Shown: positions 12,711 to 24,420 of the stretch, one piece after another
Layout: every line of letters starts with the position of its first letter
How positions within the stretch are numbered: the stretch's first letter is position 1
Source of the DNA: Adineta steineri
Taxonomy: Eukaryota > Rotifera > Eurotatoria > Adinetida > Adinetidae
DNA length: 64,000 nt
Assembly: GCA_905250115.1 (NCBI GenBank)
Contig: CAJNOI010000005.1
Span: 806,001-870,000, forward strand
Direction of reading: 5' to 3'
Notes under the pieces: generated by a model
Seen by the model: only the letters and a program-made list of their open reading frames with translations
Told to the model about the DNA's origin: nothing
Database searches by the model: none
Made by a program: the position numbers and the translations under genes

Positions 12711-13344
12711 AAAGATCGTAACCTGTCAATCTGCGACAAATTTTGCACAATAAATACTATTGACATCTTTTATAAAATTATACAAAATATTAAATCCAAA
12801 TGTTGTAGACGATATGTTAATGATTTGAAATTTTCGAGATATGTGATATTGTTTTTGTTTATTTGTTTACTTTATAATTTGAAATAGCCTGAATAAAATT
12901 GTACAACAAATTGATATGAAACTTGAAGATTTTTTTATAATGTGAAACAGAGAAGGATAGTGTAACGGAAAATCAGTAAAGTATATAAATAATGAATAAA
13001 TATCTTTTATTGAATAAATAAAAAGCAGAATATAATAACAAGTAATAACACAAATGCTTCTGATTCCTTCTTTAATGATCTTATGGTTCAGACTCTATTC
13101 CGTCTTCGAGTCTTCCAATACAATTCAGGCTAATTCTTTAATCATTACGTTGAGTCCAACCTTCAGCTCCAGTGTATGTGTTAAGACTGACTATATCTAA
13201 TACAGAAAGCAAGAGTAAAAGAAATAGAACAAGCGAAAGATACAGAATACAAGAAAGATAAATGTGATAAAGCAAGGGGGGTTATTGGAAAGAATGTTCA
13301 TCTATGTACTTGGCACAGATAGGTTAAAGATTACGAAAATCTTT

Positions 13345-13430
13345 ATAGGACAGGACAGGGCAGGTTGCAGGTTGTCAAAATCTTAGAAAGGCAGACTACA
13401 AGTTGTCAAAGTGTCTGGCCCAACAGGCCT
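13345..13430. repeat. GC-rich GGGCAGG patch, copy 2
   Basis: AGGACAGGACAGGGCAGGTTGC is followed by a degenerate second unit (AGGCAGACTACAAGTTGTC). It ends about 30 bp downstream of the FG-GAP gene's stop. Confidence 0.5.
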
Positions 13431-13462
13431 CTGTACTGAATATGTAGTGTTCATTTTCAAGA

Positions 13463-16400
13463 TCAGCCACAATTTGATAAGAAAACACCTATATTGCCTG
13501 CATTATAGTTTCCGGCAATGATGTCGAGGTTGCCATCCGCATTGACGTCGGCTACGCTCACAGAATAGGGTTCCGAACCAGCGCCAGTTGAATAAGTCAC
13601 TTGAGCAGCAAACGTACCATTACCCATGTTGAGGAGAACACCGAAATTATTTGCCCAATAGTTCGCAACAACAATGTCAGCATAGCTGTCACCATTAATA
13701 TCACCTGTGGTTACATAATACGGATAAGAGTCAGGGCCAGTTGAATAGGTGACTTGAGCAACGAACGTGCCGTTACCTGTGTTTAGGAGAACACCGACGT
13801 TGAATGTATTGTAGTTTCCGACAATAATATCGAGTTTGCTGTCTCCATTGGCATCAACGACAACGACAGCGTTCGGTCCAGAACCATTGCCGGTTGAATA
13901 AGTGACTTGTGCACCAAACGTGCCATTGCCTTTGTTGAAGAGGACACCGACGTTGTTTGAACCGGCGTTTGTGACAATAATATCGAGTTTGCCGTCTCCA
14001 TTGAGATCACCTGTTTTTACAGGCCACGGACCAGTACCAACTGGATATGTTACTTGAGCACCAAACGTACCAGAACCTGTATTGAGAAAAACAGCGATTT
14101 CGTTTAAAGCGCTGTATGTGGCAATAATATCGGATTTGTTATCTCCATTGACATCAACTGCTATCAAAGAATGCAGCTGAGAACCAGTGCTGATTGAATA
14201 AGTGACTTCAGTACGAAACGTACCATTGCCTGCGTTAAGGAGAACACCGATATTGTATGAAGCGGCGTTTCCAACGATAATGTCGAGTTTGCTGTCCCCA
14301 TTGACATCGGCTATTGCTAGCCCCCACGTATCATGAGTAGTACCAGTTGGATAGATCACTTGTGCAAGAAACGTGCCATTGCCTGCGTTGAGAAGGACAC
14401 TGACTCCGCCTGTTCCGTAATTTATGACAATAATGTCCGGCTTGCCGTCTCCATTGACATCCGCTGTTGTCAAAGGATACGGTCCAGAGCCAACACCAGT
14501 TGAATATGTTACTTGTGTCGGAAATCTATTGATGCATGGAGCTATAACGAAAAAACAATTGTTATTAGCTTCTGTCTAATTAGGAAGAATAACTATATCA
14601 GAGCTTTTTATTGCTTGTGATAAATTTCTTTCTGCCATCACCGGCGTAAAGCGAATGGCGACGGTGATACCGTAGGCCATGGAAAATTTTCATTTTTTAC
14701 TACAAAACTAAAGACTTTTTCTCTCTTCCAATACAGCTTCCACTATGGGACCTCTCATCTGAGTACGAAGATGCACTCTTGAACCTAGACTACTTCCCAG
14801 TAGCTTTGTTCCAAAGCAAGATAGTCTTGAGGGTGGGTGTGGGTGCTGGTGAGAGTGTCTTCTTCTTCTATATAACCACATCTAGCTTGCGTATATTTAT
14901 ACTTAATTTTTCTTTCTTATCAAAAATTCTAACAGGAACCACCGGAGAACAGAGGTCGGGGAAGCGACTGCCAGGAAGAGAACTAGAGATCTGCGGGACA
15001 GTCCCGAATCCCGAAAGTGCTGTCCTGTGGGACAATCGGGACGGGACAGACGGGACGGTACAGTATAGAAAAAATAGAAATCCCGAAATTCTTTTTGATC
15101 CGTATACTAAAATATGCCTGAGACTTGAACGTTTTTCTATTTGTTATTAGAACGATTGAAGGAAATGTTGGTTTATCCAACAATCATATGAATACATGTA
15201 TTTTAGCTTATTGATGTTACAACGAAGATGTTTTTGCGTTTCTGTCACAGAGTAACATCTGTATATTTTTTGGTCATCAGGGCCGACGGGATTTGACGGG
15301 ACAATTCGAAAAATTCGGAACGGGACGATCGGGTATATTTGAAAAAGCTTTGGGACGAAACACTGGGATCAGGACAATAAAAAAGTTTGTCCCTCAGATC
15401 TCTAAAGAGAACCTATCGTGGATTCATCCAAAACGTTTACGGATAAAACACGTTCTCTTTAGTTATGCATCTAGGTTAGGAAGATCCACTAGGGAAAACT
15501 GAAACTTCAAAATTAAGTCATTCGAACAAATAATTGATTAAACACCTATATAAGGCACTGCAAATCATCTAACATAATACTGACTAGTGGTTGTTGATGC
15601 AGTTGTCGATGTTGTTGTTGTTGACGTTGTTGATGCNNNNNNNNNNATTTCTCGATCTATTAACAATGTATCTGGTTTTGATGGCATTATGCCAACGTTT
15701 AATGGACTCAATTAGATTCTTCTGTCTTTCTTCTTTTAATCATATTTATATTACAATAATTCAAACGAATAAACTTACACGTAGTGCGACTTTTGCAATG
15801 AGGTTTTTTCAAATCCTGTGCGTAGAGTTATATGATATTTCTTTATCAAAATTTGAGTCCAAAATATAGTTTTTACAAATACAGAACTTCGAAAAGAGCC
15901 TGTTCAAATCTGTATGATGGGGGCGGGGTGTGTATGACGAAAGAAAGAATATGATATGTGCATCCTTATCTACATCCTCAACACCACGGTTTTTTCCGAA
16001 AACTTTTCTGGGGATATTCTAATAGTTGAGATGTCACTGATTTTGTTGTATTCTTAATATTACAATATCAACTGAATTATGATAAAATAGGATATATTTA
16101 TGGAGCAGTGCTTGAATTACCAGTATAGATAGAAAGAAAATTTTCTCGAGGTCTCTACAAATTATTGTAGTGCCGACGCTACTACTTTTGGTATGAGCTA
16201 AATAGATGTTTAATTACCCGTTGTTGTATTTTGTGATAGTGATTGTTGTATAAATATAAATATTGAATTAAGGTCAGTCTTAATTGTCGATGATGATATT
16301 AAATAATTAGCAAATAATGCACACGTTTTATTATTTGTATAGCAGTTCATTCCTACGTTCAATGAAGGTGCAGTTGACAATAATCCATAGCAAATACATT

Positions 16401-16542
16401 CAGAGCATGAATTATTGTACGTTATAACAGCAGTAATATTGGTAGAAACATATGTTGCATTGTAAATATAACCAATAGGTATCGTACAATCAATGTCGGC
16501 AACGACCATTATCAAAATCAATAAGAAAACTGATCGTATCAT
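13463..16542 (-). CDS. Secreted FG-GAP/VCBS-repeat protein
   Basis: Two exons (about 16218-16542 and 13463-14541), both at phase 1, give about 467 residues. Exon 1 encodes a signal peptide (residues 1-19, MIRSVFLLILIMVVADIDC) and a Cys- and Asn-rich domain (SCSECICY, NCYTNNKTC) with several N-glycosylation sites. Exon 2 encodes seven FG-GAP/VCBS-type repeats of about 49 residues, each with DVNGD(G/S)xxDII, a Ca-binding-like Asp/Asn loop, then GVLLNxGNGTF. The repeats should fold as a beta propeller; such proteins are secreted or on the surface. The ligand is unknown. Joining the exons is an inference from matching phase, strand and order: the 1.68 kb intron is long for this genome and contains a 10-N gap. 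The same propeller type is common in bacteria and expanded in bdelloids. An in-frame TTG lies at 16551; ATG 16542 is preferred. Confidence 0.7.
14825..14850. repeat. Telomere-like tract 4 (one arm)
   Basis: CTTGAGGGTGGGTGTGGGTG has the canonical left terminus, but no complementary right arm lies within 100 bp. Confidence 0.6.
14993..15060. repeat. GGGAC-rich low-complexity patch 1
   Basis: Reiterated GGGACAGTCCCG, GGGACAATCGGGACGGGAC and CGGGACGG units. Local inverted pairing is possible through GGGAC/GTCCC. A second patch lies at 15281-15380. Confidence 0.5.
15281..15380. repeat. GGGAC-rich low-complexity patch 2
   Basis: Degenerate GACGGGA, CGGGACGATCGGG and TGGGACGAAA units, 220 bp from patch 1. 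The two look like decayed copies of one minisatellite. Confidence 0.45.
15637..15646. other. Assembly gap (10 N)
   Basis: Ten N bases directly after a GTT/GAT-rich microsatellite. The real length is unknown. Confidence 0.95.
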
Positions 16543-17477
16543 TTTTGTCAACCGGAATAGTGTGATGTTTATATGTTAGTATATTTCTTTTAGTAATAGA
16601 ATGAAATAAAACTGCAGCTATATATTATTTTATTTCTCTGTTTTAATGGATTTTTAAGGGCTCTCCAGTTGAACTAAACATCATACTTTAATATTAAAAT
16701 GATATGTTTATCTCTAACTAAAAAGTACGTCGTAACGCACTCACTGACGTATACAAAATTTCTATCTTATTTTTGAGTAAAACTGTCCTATATTCGTTTG
16801 AGAATCTATTCTAAATGTTCAAAGTACGATTCGGCGAGCTCTTCCAATGGTAGCATCAGATTTTCTATAGATCAAACTATGTTAAAAACAAACGCCAGAA
16901 TATCACTTTGTGCCTGCTTCGTAAAACCATCTCATATTTTCCTAGAAACTTATTCCAAACGTTCATTTCTCTTCTTAGTACAACTCGATGAGTTCTATCA
17001 ATGCTATAATCTGATTTTTAAAGGCCAAAACCTACTTCTGAAAAGATTCAAATTCTAATATTTTACATTTTAATTCCATAATATATGATAACATTTCTAT
17101 CATTTATTTACCAGGTGTTTGTATAGCAATTATCTTTTTCTAAAAATATTTATCACGCTTTTAAATGTAATTCTTAGACATGCTTTATATCAAGATATGA
17201 AGAGAAATATGAACTTTAAGAGTGAAAGTATAATAAAGAGGCAAAGAGTTTTATAATTTCCATTAGAGACCAAAACGAGGACAGTTCTTTGCACCTTCAC
17301 TCGCCTCTCCCGAGGAAACTCTTCCCGCTTTAGTTTTTTTTCTTGTTCTCGGCTAGACTCGCTTCGTCTTTGAAAGAAATCGCTATTATTTGATGATATA
17401 ATTGCTTCAATTAAACATTAGAAAAAAAGTGAGGAAAAGATGAAGTATAGAGAAAGAAAAGATGCTTGGTATATATT

Positions 17478-17605
17478 CTCTTTCTCGTAGAGAAGAGTCC
17501 AGTAAACATAAATTGTCTGATTGATTGCTTGCTTGTATATCCGCAGGGTCAAAAAAACATCGAAAATCGATTTTTCACGGTTTTCATTTGTTTTTTTCAG
17601 TAAAT
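17478..17605. repeat. Dispersed repeat, copy B
   Basis: Same orientation and block order as 11536-11668, with small substitutions and one short deletion near GATTGATTGC. It is followed about 45 bp later by telomere-like element 5. Confidence 0.7.
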
Positions 17606-17650
17606 GTGAAGAAAATACATTTCTATGAGAAAGAGCTAAGCGAGTCCTCT

Positions 17651-17742
17651 CGAGGGTGGTGGTGGGAGCGGATGTGGGTGTAGCTATGGGTGTGGCTACA
17701 TAAACGTTACACTTATGCCTACACCCACCCACACCCGCAACA
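17651..17742. repeat. Inverted telomere-like element 5
   Basis: A long imperfect copy: CGAGGGTGGTGGTGGGAGCG and GATGTGGGTG on the left, CACCCACCCACACCCG on the right. Confidence 0.6.
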
Positions 17743-19002
17743 AGTGAATTATTTACTCATCTTCTTGAATCTCTTATTTGTAATAATTTCAAACAAAATT
17801 AAAATCGGTTAAAGTATACGAAATAGAATGGGAGAAAGCGCTTTCCGTCACAATACAATTGTTGCTATTTTCTTTTTTTAATCTATATGCATGTGCCGTG
17901 ACTATTTCAAATACGTGTTGTTCATTTTCTTAAATATATTCTGTCTTACATTATACATGCTAGCCCAGAAGGATGATTCCTGTAGCAGTATTCTGTGAAT
18001 TTCCGACTGAAACCTTCAGGAAATCGACCATTTCTAGTCAAAACTAGCAGGGAAATATCAGTCATGACGACGATTATTTCTTTTGTATTTTCTAGTCCGA
18101 TATGAATATTGTCATTGTACGATTATGATATAAAAGGAAAGAATTTCAAGCAATAGACAGTTATATCTCTCGAATAACACACACCGACACACTTATATTA
18201 TTTCGAGGTTAAATTTTACTATAGCATCAAACTGGTAGAAGTAACAAAATTTCAAAGTACTTCAACTGTTCAAGGAAGAATCATTTTTAAAAATTTATTG
18301 TCTCAATATTTGATTGTTTTAGTTGTTAAGCAAATTAATAGATTATCCTTTCATTAATGAGAATATAATGATCGAATTCAACGGATCACACAACGTATAT
18401 TGAAATGAATTATAAAAAAAGAAATTGGCTAAATACGTTCAAATATTTTATACTTTTCATCTTGATTTATTACAGGTGTTATAGAAGACATAAATTTTTA
18501 TGAGCACTTCACAAAGTCAAAAAATATGGATTACTTAAAATCTAAGTGTACTCAAATGTTTTTATATAAATAACATACATTTATTTTGTATATAGCAAAT
18601 GTAAAGTTCATCCATTATTTCAGGAGCCGAGATTATCACTAATAGAAACGATAAATGATAAGTTTTCAAAAAACAAAACTTTTTTTAGTTTGTTTTGTAT
18701 TTAGATAGATTGACACATAGTAAAGCTAATAAAAGAATGAAAATATATGTTACATGTGTGGAACGTGAACGTTCAATTGTTCGTCGTTTATACATGAATG
18801 TATTTGAACTATGTCATTACAAAAATTCGTTCGTTTTCGCTTATTTCAATTTTCAGTTGGTTTTTGTTTATGAGTTTGATTTTTTTGGAGAAACATGATC
18901 AATATTCAATAATAAACATGCAATTATTGATAATTTTTCTTTAATATTTAAAATGAAATAATCATTAAATAAGTAAAATATGTTATGAAAAATAATTGTA
19001 TT

Positions 19003-19212
19003 ATGGGTGTGGGTGTGAGCGAGGATGGTTATTCATTTGTCATCCACACTCATACACTCTAAAAAAAATTGGGTATTTGCTACTATCGGAAACTCATTTA
19101 GAGTTTCCGAGCGATTCGGAAACGGTTCTTGTGGTTTCCGAATAGTTCGGAAACTCATTCAGAGTTTCCGATAGTAGCAAATACCCTATTTTTTTTAGAG
19201 TGTATACCCTCA
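19003..19212. repeat. Inverted telomere-like element 6, split by a MITE
   Basis: Left arm ATGGGTGTGGGTGTGAGCGA; right arm CATCCACACTCA, then interruption by the palindromic element at 19053-19204, after which ACCCTCACG resumes. Removing the insert restores one inverted element. Confidence 0.65.
19053..19204. mobile_element. Palindromic MITE-like element with TA target duplication
   Basis: About 150 bp, nearly fully palindromic. The ends read TACACTCTAAAAAAAA and TTTTTTTTAGAGTGTA, and the inner arms share GGGTATTTGCTACTATCGG and its complement. Internal repeats of GGAAACTC/GAGTTTCC form smaller hairpins. Flanking TA on both sides fits a Tc1/mariner-type target duplication. It has no coding capacity, so it would move only with a transposase supplied elsewhere. 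Confidence 0.75.
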
Positions 19213-19868
19213 CGTTATTTGAATATTTCAGTTTCAAGTCTACACTTTTCTCACATTGGTTGTCTTTTATGCACCATATTTCTTTAAAAATTTAATAAAA
19301 TATCACTGATTGTTCCAATAGATTGAAGAATTTTCTCTTTCACATATTACTATTTTTCTTTCGACGTTTTGCCTCAAAAAAAACTTTTCGCTAAAAAATG
19401 TTTTGCTCAAAAACCTTTTCGCTCAAAAAGTTTCGCCAAAATACGTTTCGCTCATACGACACCATATCCTCATATCTAATGATTTCTCTTCTTTGTTAAA
19501 TAAACTGTTGAATCTTTTTGCAGAAGTTCTGGACAATACCAACAGAGAAATACACTTGACATGAAGAAATAACGATATCGTCAGAAACAAATGCAAATAG
19601 AGATATTGACAATCTATTGTCATATCGACGCCATACCCAATACGATCGAACTGTAATGTAAGGAAAAATAATTATATTTCACCTATTTTTGTGATCATGA
19701 TTATCATTTAAGCAGTTTGAAGGATGAGGATGTTATATTGACCTTTTATTCGTCCATCCTCATTCTTGTTTCGAAGATATCATGGTAGTATCATTATATC
19801 ATTCCGAGTAACAGAAGTATTTTATTTATTTATTTTTAAATACACTAAATATTATATTTAAAAAGTAT

Positions 19869-19920
19869 GTTGTGGGTGCAGACATAACAAGATAAATCTA
19901 AAACCAACACCCTCAAGATA
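19869..19920. repeat. Inverted telomere-like element 7
   Basis: TTGTGGGTGCAG on the left, CCAACACCCTCAAGAT on the right with the canonical terminus. Confidence 0.6.
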
Positions 19921-20111
19921 GTTTTATTATCTCCATTTTTTAAGACACCAGTAAGAGAAACGAAAACATAAATATCTGAAATACTCATCAAGGTCTCTGT
20001 CGAATTGAGTGGTCTGAGATCCATCTTTTATACAACTCTCATATATGTTCCATTATAAGCTCCATAGATGACTTCTAGGATAAAGTAGATCAACAAGTGA
20101 AAGAGTTTTAA

Positions 20112-20219
20112 TTATTTTTTCTTCGGTGCAGAAAAACCAACATTTTCATCTTCATTTTTCTTACTCAATTGTCGTAAAAACTGTGCATATCCAATTTGAT
20201 ACAAATCAAAAAATTTCAT
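20112..20219 (-). CDS. Possible small ORF or last exon, 35 residues
   Basis: MKFFDLYQIGYAQFLRQLSK is followed by an acidic/basic tail ending in Lys-Lys-Lys. It could be a tiny protein or the terminal exon of an unseen gene (an AG acceptor-like site lies just upstream). No family was recognised; it may be chance. Confidence 0.15.
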   Translation of the reverse strand: MKFFDLYQIGYAQFLRQLSKKNEDENVGFSAPKKK

Positions 20220-21735
20220 TATGCGGACTAGTTCCAATCAAACAGTCAAATAGTCCATAAGGTATACAGACTGGAAACCCTTTTCATGCGGTTTTGAAGG
20301 ATTTTCGTAGCACAAATTTAGTTTTATTCAATTAAATATATGCCGTTTGATGGAGTTTGCCGAGATGGATAGAATGAACTATACTTCAGAAGTAGCTCTA
20401 ATTTACTTTCACTAGAATCGGTTAAATGTTATCGAAAATCTGTATACACTGTTTCGTAGCTCTCAACAAACTGTAGCTGGTTCACATTGTAAGATGAATA
20501 AAAAATATTTCAATGACGAAGAAAATTGTCATTTGAGAATTTTTCTCGAATAATCATTGTATTACAAAACAATTACTTCGCATCATTCATCTGGTAACTA
20601 GAAATTAGTTTATATCTGTTTGGAATGCGTCGATTTGTTTTTCTTTCATAATTATTTTATAATCGAATCTTTCAGCATTAAATAGTTGTTAAGAAAAATC
20701 TAAGGTCAGCATGAAAAAAAAACTAGGAAGAAAAATAAAGAATGTGCATAAACAAACAATGCAAGTACTGATAGACGAAAAGAAATTATTCATCCTTATA
20801 AAAACAATAATCATGCTGACATGATTTTATTCTTCTCTTTTTCATTTACTCCCCATTTAATTGACAATACTTTCTATTATAAAGAGATCGTCATACATTC
20901 TACACACTTAACTATGTACCTATATTGACAATTTATTTTTATTTATTTTCTGTCATATGACTTATAGACCTTTGTTGGATTTTTCCTTCTATTTTTTTTC
21001 GATTTATTCTCATGTGAAATATTCCAACTTAGTTAACTGTTTTTTTTTGTCTTATTACGAAACATTTATTTTACAAGAGAAACCAATTGAATGAAACAAA
21101 TAATTATTCAATATTTGTACATTCTTTTTCTTTCTTTACCCTTCTGCATCGAAGTTTTGTCAAAAATAGGAAGAAAACAGATACGCGTCATGTCATCCTA
21201 TGAAGCCACTCTACATTACACAAATGATGACGAAAAAAAATCGCTTGTGAAGGTTATTTTCAAAAGGAAAAGGCAACAAGAGAGAAAATATATTTATATT
21301 TGTTCTTTTCTTTCCTTCGTATTTAAATGTGTTTAGTAAATATTTATTCGTCGTTTTCTTCGATGATGGCATGATATTTTTTCAAAGGCATTGAAGAAAA
21401 GACTATTATTAGGAGAGTATCATTTTTTCATTTTTTATTTGTAAGATATTACTAGTGTTTTAATCTATCATGAATCAATCAGCAACGACAAATTCAACTA
21501 ACCATCATAGAAGGACAAACTCTACGAAAGTTAAATGATGATAATGATAAACTAGACTGAGTAAATAATCCTTGCAATGATGGTATAAAGAATTTTTAGA
21601 ATGGAAAGAAAGTCTTACATATATAAAAGATATACTAATATGAGTACTAACATAACTGATTCGGAGCTTTCGAACTCATCTCTGTGTTTTGCGTAAGTCT
21701 CAATGAGGTTAAGTCAGTTCTAATAATTGTTCAAA

Positions 21736-21782
21736 AGTGTGGGTGTAGGTTAATGAGAATTCACTAACAAACATACTCTCAG
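21736..21782. repeat. Inverted telomere-like element 8
   Basis: A weak copy: AAGTGTGGGTGTAGG and AACATACTCTCAG arms around about 20 bp. Confidence 0.4.
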
Positions 21783-22079
21783 TTTACATCAAAACATACT
21801 TTCATTGGAAAAATATCATGAAAATCGTTCGAATTTTGTATTTGAAACTAAAACGAAATCGATTTCCAACTTTTATCCAACCATCTTAGATATAAAATCA
21901 GTTTTATCGGTGGAATTTTCTCACAATTAGTAATTGTTATCACAAGAAAACTTCTTTTTCGATTGCTTCTGTTAGTGAACAGCGTTTTTTATTATCATTA
22001 AATTATTAAATTTATATTAATAAAAGTAGATAAGTAGATTATTCATTTCTTCTAGAAATTTATATTTAAAGACGTGGCA

Positions 22080-23993
22080 ATGGCAAATAACAAAATACAA
22101 TGTTTTATATGTAATGAAGAAAAAATAACATACCCTTGTAAAGGATGTGCAGAAGAATTTTGTTTAAAGGATTTAGCAAAACATAAAGAAATATTAAATG
22201 AAGAATTATATCATATCACCAATGAATATAATGAATTTAAACAAACAATTAATGAACAAAAACAAAATCTACGAATTCATTCATTAATAAAACAAATCGA
22301 TAAATGGGAAATAAAATCAATTGAAAAAATTCAACAAAAAGCACAAGAGTACAGAGAAATCCTTATTAAATCATCACAAACATGTATTAATGCTTTTGAA
22401 ATGAAATTTAAAGACTTGAATGAACATATAAAACAATTTCAAAAACGAAAATAACTTTCATGAAATAAATTTAAATTATTTGAGAAATGAATTGATGAAA
22501 ATTACAGAAGAATTTAATAATCCATCAAATATCTCTATCGAACAAGATTTACAACCGTTTATTAATGATATTTCAATTACTTTATCAAAAAGTAAGTTTT
22601 TAACAAATAATTTCTTAAAGAATAATTCTCATTCTCTCTGATATTGTGTTGAAGAACTATAAAAACAATTGAGAGTATTATTGATCTATTTACTATTTAA
22701 ATCAATAACAATAATATTAGTAGAAATAGAAAGTTTGACTTATCTGTATGTAGAAACCATCTTGAGGGTGTGGGTGTGAGTATCTCTTTTTCATCCATAC
22801 CCACACTCACACCCACCTATATCCTCACCCATACAAAAACAAGTTTATTAAATAAATTTTAAATTGAATTAAATCACAATTCAAATTACAATTATATTAA
22901 TTAAAACTATTTTTATTTTATTTAATTTTCTCCCTCTCATCAAACTAGTTCAACAAAACAAATCCTCAACATACATTTTTATTTTATTACATTTTAAAAT
23001 AACACTTTTATTCACATTTATTTATCGATTTCCTTCAAATATAAACAACATCTTTTTTTAGGACAATCACTTCTTCTCAATCATATTAATATTAACACAA
23101 AATGGAAACAACATGGAATTACTATCGCCGGAGGAAATGGAAAAGGCAATCAATTAAATCAACTCAATAGTCCCGAAGGTATCTACGTTGATGATGATCA
23201 TCAAACTCTTTATATTGCTGATCATAGTAATCATCGTATTGTTGAATGGAAATATGGAGCACAGAATGGTCAAGTTGTTGCAGGTGGAAATGGAAAAGGA
23301 AACCAAAGTGATCAATTGAATTATCCAAGAGATATGATTGTTGATAAAAAGAATGATTCTCTTATCATTTGTGATCAAGGAAACAGTCGAGTGGTAAGAT
23401 GGTCTCGTCAAAATGGTACAAATGGCGAAACAATCATTCTTGATATTGATTGCTGTCGTTTAAGAATGGATAAGAATGGAGATCTTTATGTCTCTGATTG
23501 GAAGAAGAATGAAGTGAGACGATGGAAACAAGGAGAGAGAAAAGGAATAACAGTAGCAGGTGGAAATGGAGAAGGAAACCATCTCAATCAATTCGATTGG
23601 CTTACTTATATCTTTGTTGATGAAGACCGTTCAGTTTATGTATCGGATTATCATAATCCTCGTGTGATGAAATGGATGGATGGTGCAAAAGAAGGTATTG
23701 TTGTTGCTGGTGGAAATGGTTTTGGGAATAGTTTAACACAATTGTCTCGTCCTTATGGAGTGCTTGTCGATCATTTGGGTAATGTTTATGTGGCTGACTC
23801 CTCCAATCATCGAATAATGCGTTGGTGTGAAGGATCTTGCGAAGGTAGTGTTGTTGTTGGTGGAAATGGAAAAGGAGAACAATCAAATCAGCTCAATTAT
23901 CCCACAGGTTTATCATTCGATGCTCAAGGCAACCTCTATGTTGTCGATTGTTTAAATGATCGAATACAAAAATTTGATATTGATTTAAACTAA
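22080..23993 (+). CDS. B-box/NHL-repeat protein, frameshifted as sequenced
   Basis: Exon 1 (22080-22591) encodes a B-box-like zinc finger (CFIC, YPCKGC, FCLKDLAKH, residues 8-34), then a charged coiled-coil helix. Exon 2 (23062-23993) encodes six NHL repeats (GGNGxG, NQLNxPxGIxVD, LYVSD, NHRxxRW), a beta propeller of the kind that binds protein or RNA in TRIM-NHL proteins. The phase-1 junction joins LSK to RQSLLLNH. Frame is lost near 22441-22445, an A run: conceptual sequence upstream ends FQKRK-stop, while one frame over NENNFHEINLNYLRNEL continues to the donor. No intron can explain it, so it is an assembly error or a broken gene. No RING domain is visible. Exon 2 is a close paralogue of the exon at 31284-32360. 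A GTG at 22074 precedes the chosen ATG. Confidence 0.7.
22592..23061 (+). other. Intron of the B-box/NHL gene, partly duplicated at 31164-31283
   Basis: It contains telomere-like element 9 (22761-22830). Its last about 180 bp (from about 22878) match the intron upstream of the NHL exon at 31284, including TTTTTATTTTATTACA and TAAAATAACACTTTT, so intron and exon were copied together. Confidence 0.6.
22761..22830. repeat. Inverted telomere-like element 9
   Basis: Starts with the full terminus ATCTTGAGGGTGTGGGTGTG. The right arm (ATACCCACACTCACACCCAC) continues into CCTATATCCTCACCC. It sits inside an intron. Confidence 0.75.
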
Positions 23994-24125
23994 ATGTGTT
24001 GAGACTGATGATGAAATGAATCTTTAAATTTTTGTGAAAGTATTTTTGTTTATTTTGACGAAAAAAGTTAATAAATATAATAATTAAAAATGAGTCTTTA
24101 ATATTTGAATTAAGTTTGATTCAGA

Positions 24126-24178
24126 TTTGAGGGTGTGAGTATAATCTTAACCATCACCCACACCCACACCCTCAAGAT
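24126..24178. repeat. Inverted telomere-like element 10
   Basis: TTGAGGGTGTGAG pairs with CACCCACACCCACACCCTCAAGAT. Both termini are canonical. Confidence 0.75.
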
Positions 24179-24360
24179 GGTAAAATATTGAACATTGGTT
24201 GTGAAATTGCTGATAATGCAACACATGTGGAAAACGTTCATGTAACCGATATTAATATAAAAAATTCATAGGTGTTTCTTTTCTTTTGAAACATAAGAAT
24301 CTGCTGTAGGTATCCAAATCGATTGAAACTGCACATGAAAAATAATGTTAATATACCAGA

Positions 24361-24420
24361 GGATGGGTGTGAGTGAGCTATATGCATCTCTTACTCATAC
24401 CCACACACACTCTCATCCAT
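24361..24420. repeat. Inverted telomere-like element 11
   Basis: GGATGGGTGTGAGTGAG and CTCATACCCACACACACTCTCATCC arms; each end is GGATG/CATCC rather than CTTGAGGG. Confidence 0.65.

Larger units (their letters stand above)
10913..13462. other. Intergenic, repeat-bearing region
   Basis: No gene recognised. It holds one member of a dispersed repeat pair (11536-11668), element 3 (12451-12501), GGGCAGG-rich patches (12631-12710, 13345-13430), and an area rich in short inverted ATAAAGTAA/TTACTTTAT motifs (about 11835-12150) that partly recurs near 45100-45190. Confidence 0.45.
14542..16217. other. Long intron of the FG-GAP gene (inferred), with assembly gap
   Basis: It contains a one-armed telomere-like tract (14825-14850), two GGGAC-rich patches and a 10-N gap (15637-15646) beside a GTT-rich microsatellite. 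No exon was recognised in it. If the two flanking exons belong to different genes, this is intergenic. Confidence 0.4.
16543..22079. other. 5.5 kb gene-poor, repeat-bearing region
   Basis: No convincing gene. It contains dispersed repeat copy B (17478-17605), telomere-like elements 5-8, a nested MITE (19053-19204) and short degenerate TTTTCGCTCAAAAA units (about 19370-19450). The small minus-strand frame at 20112-20219 is listed separately. Confidence 0.45.

Noticed and set aside
18695..18898. 67-residue plus-strand frame
   Set aside because: No domain, no codon pattern and AT-rich flanks.
21091..21336. 81-residue frame with a signal-peptide-like start
   Set aside because: The hydrophobic start is followed by sequence that looks like translated AT-rich DNA; no splice sites or family.
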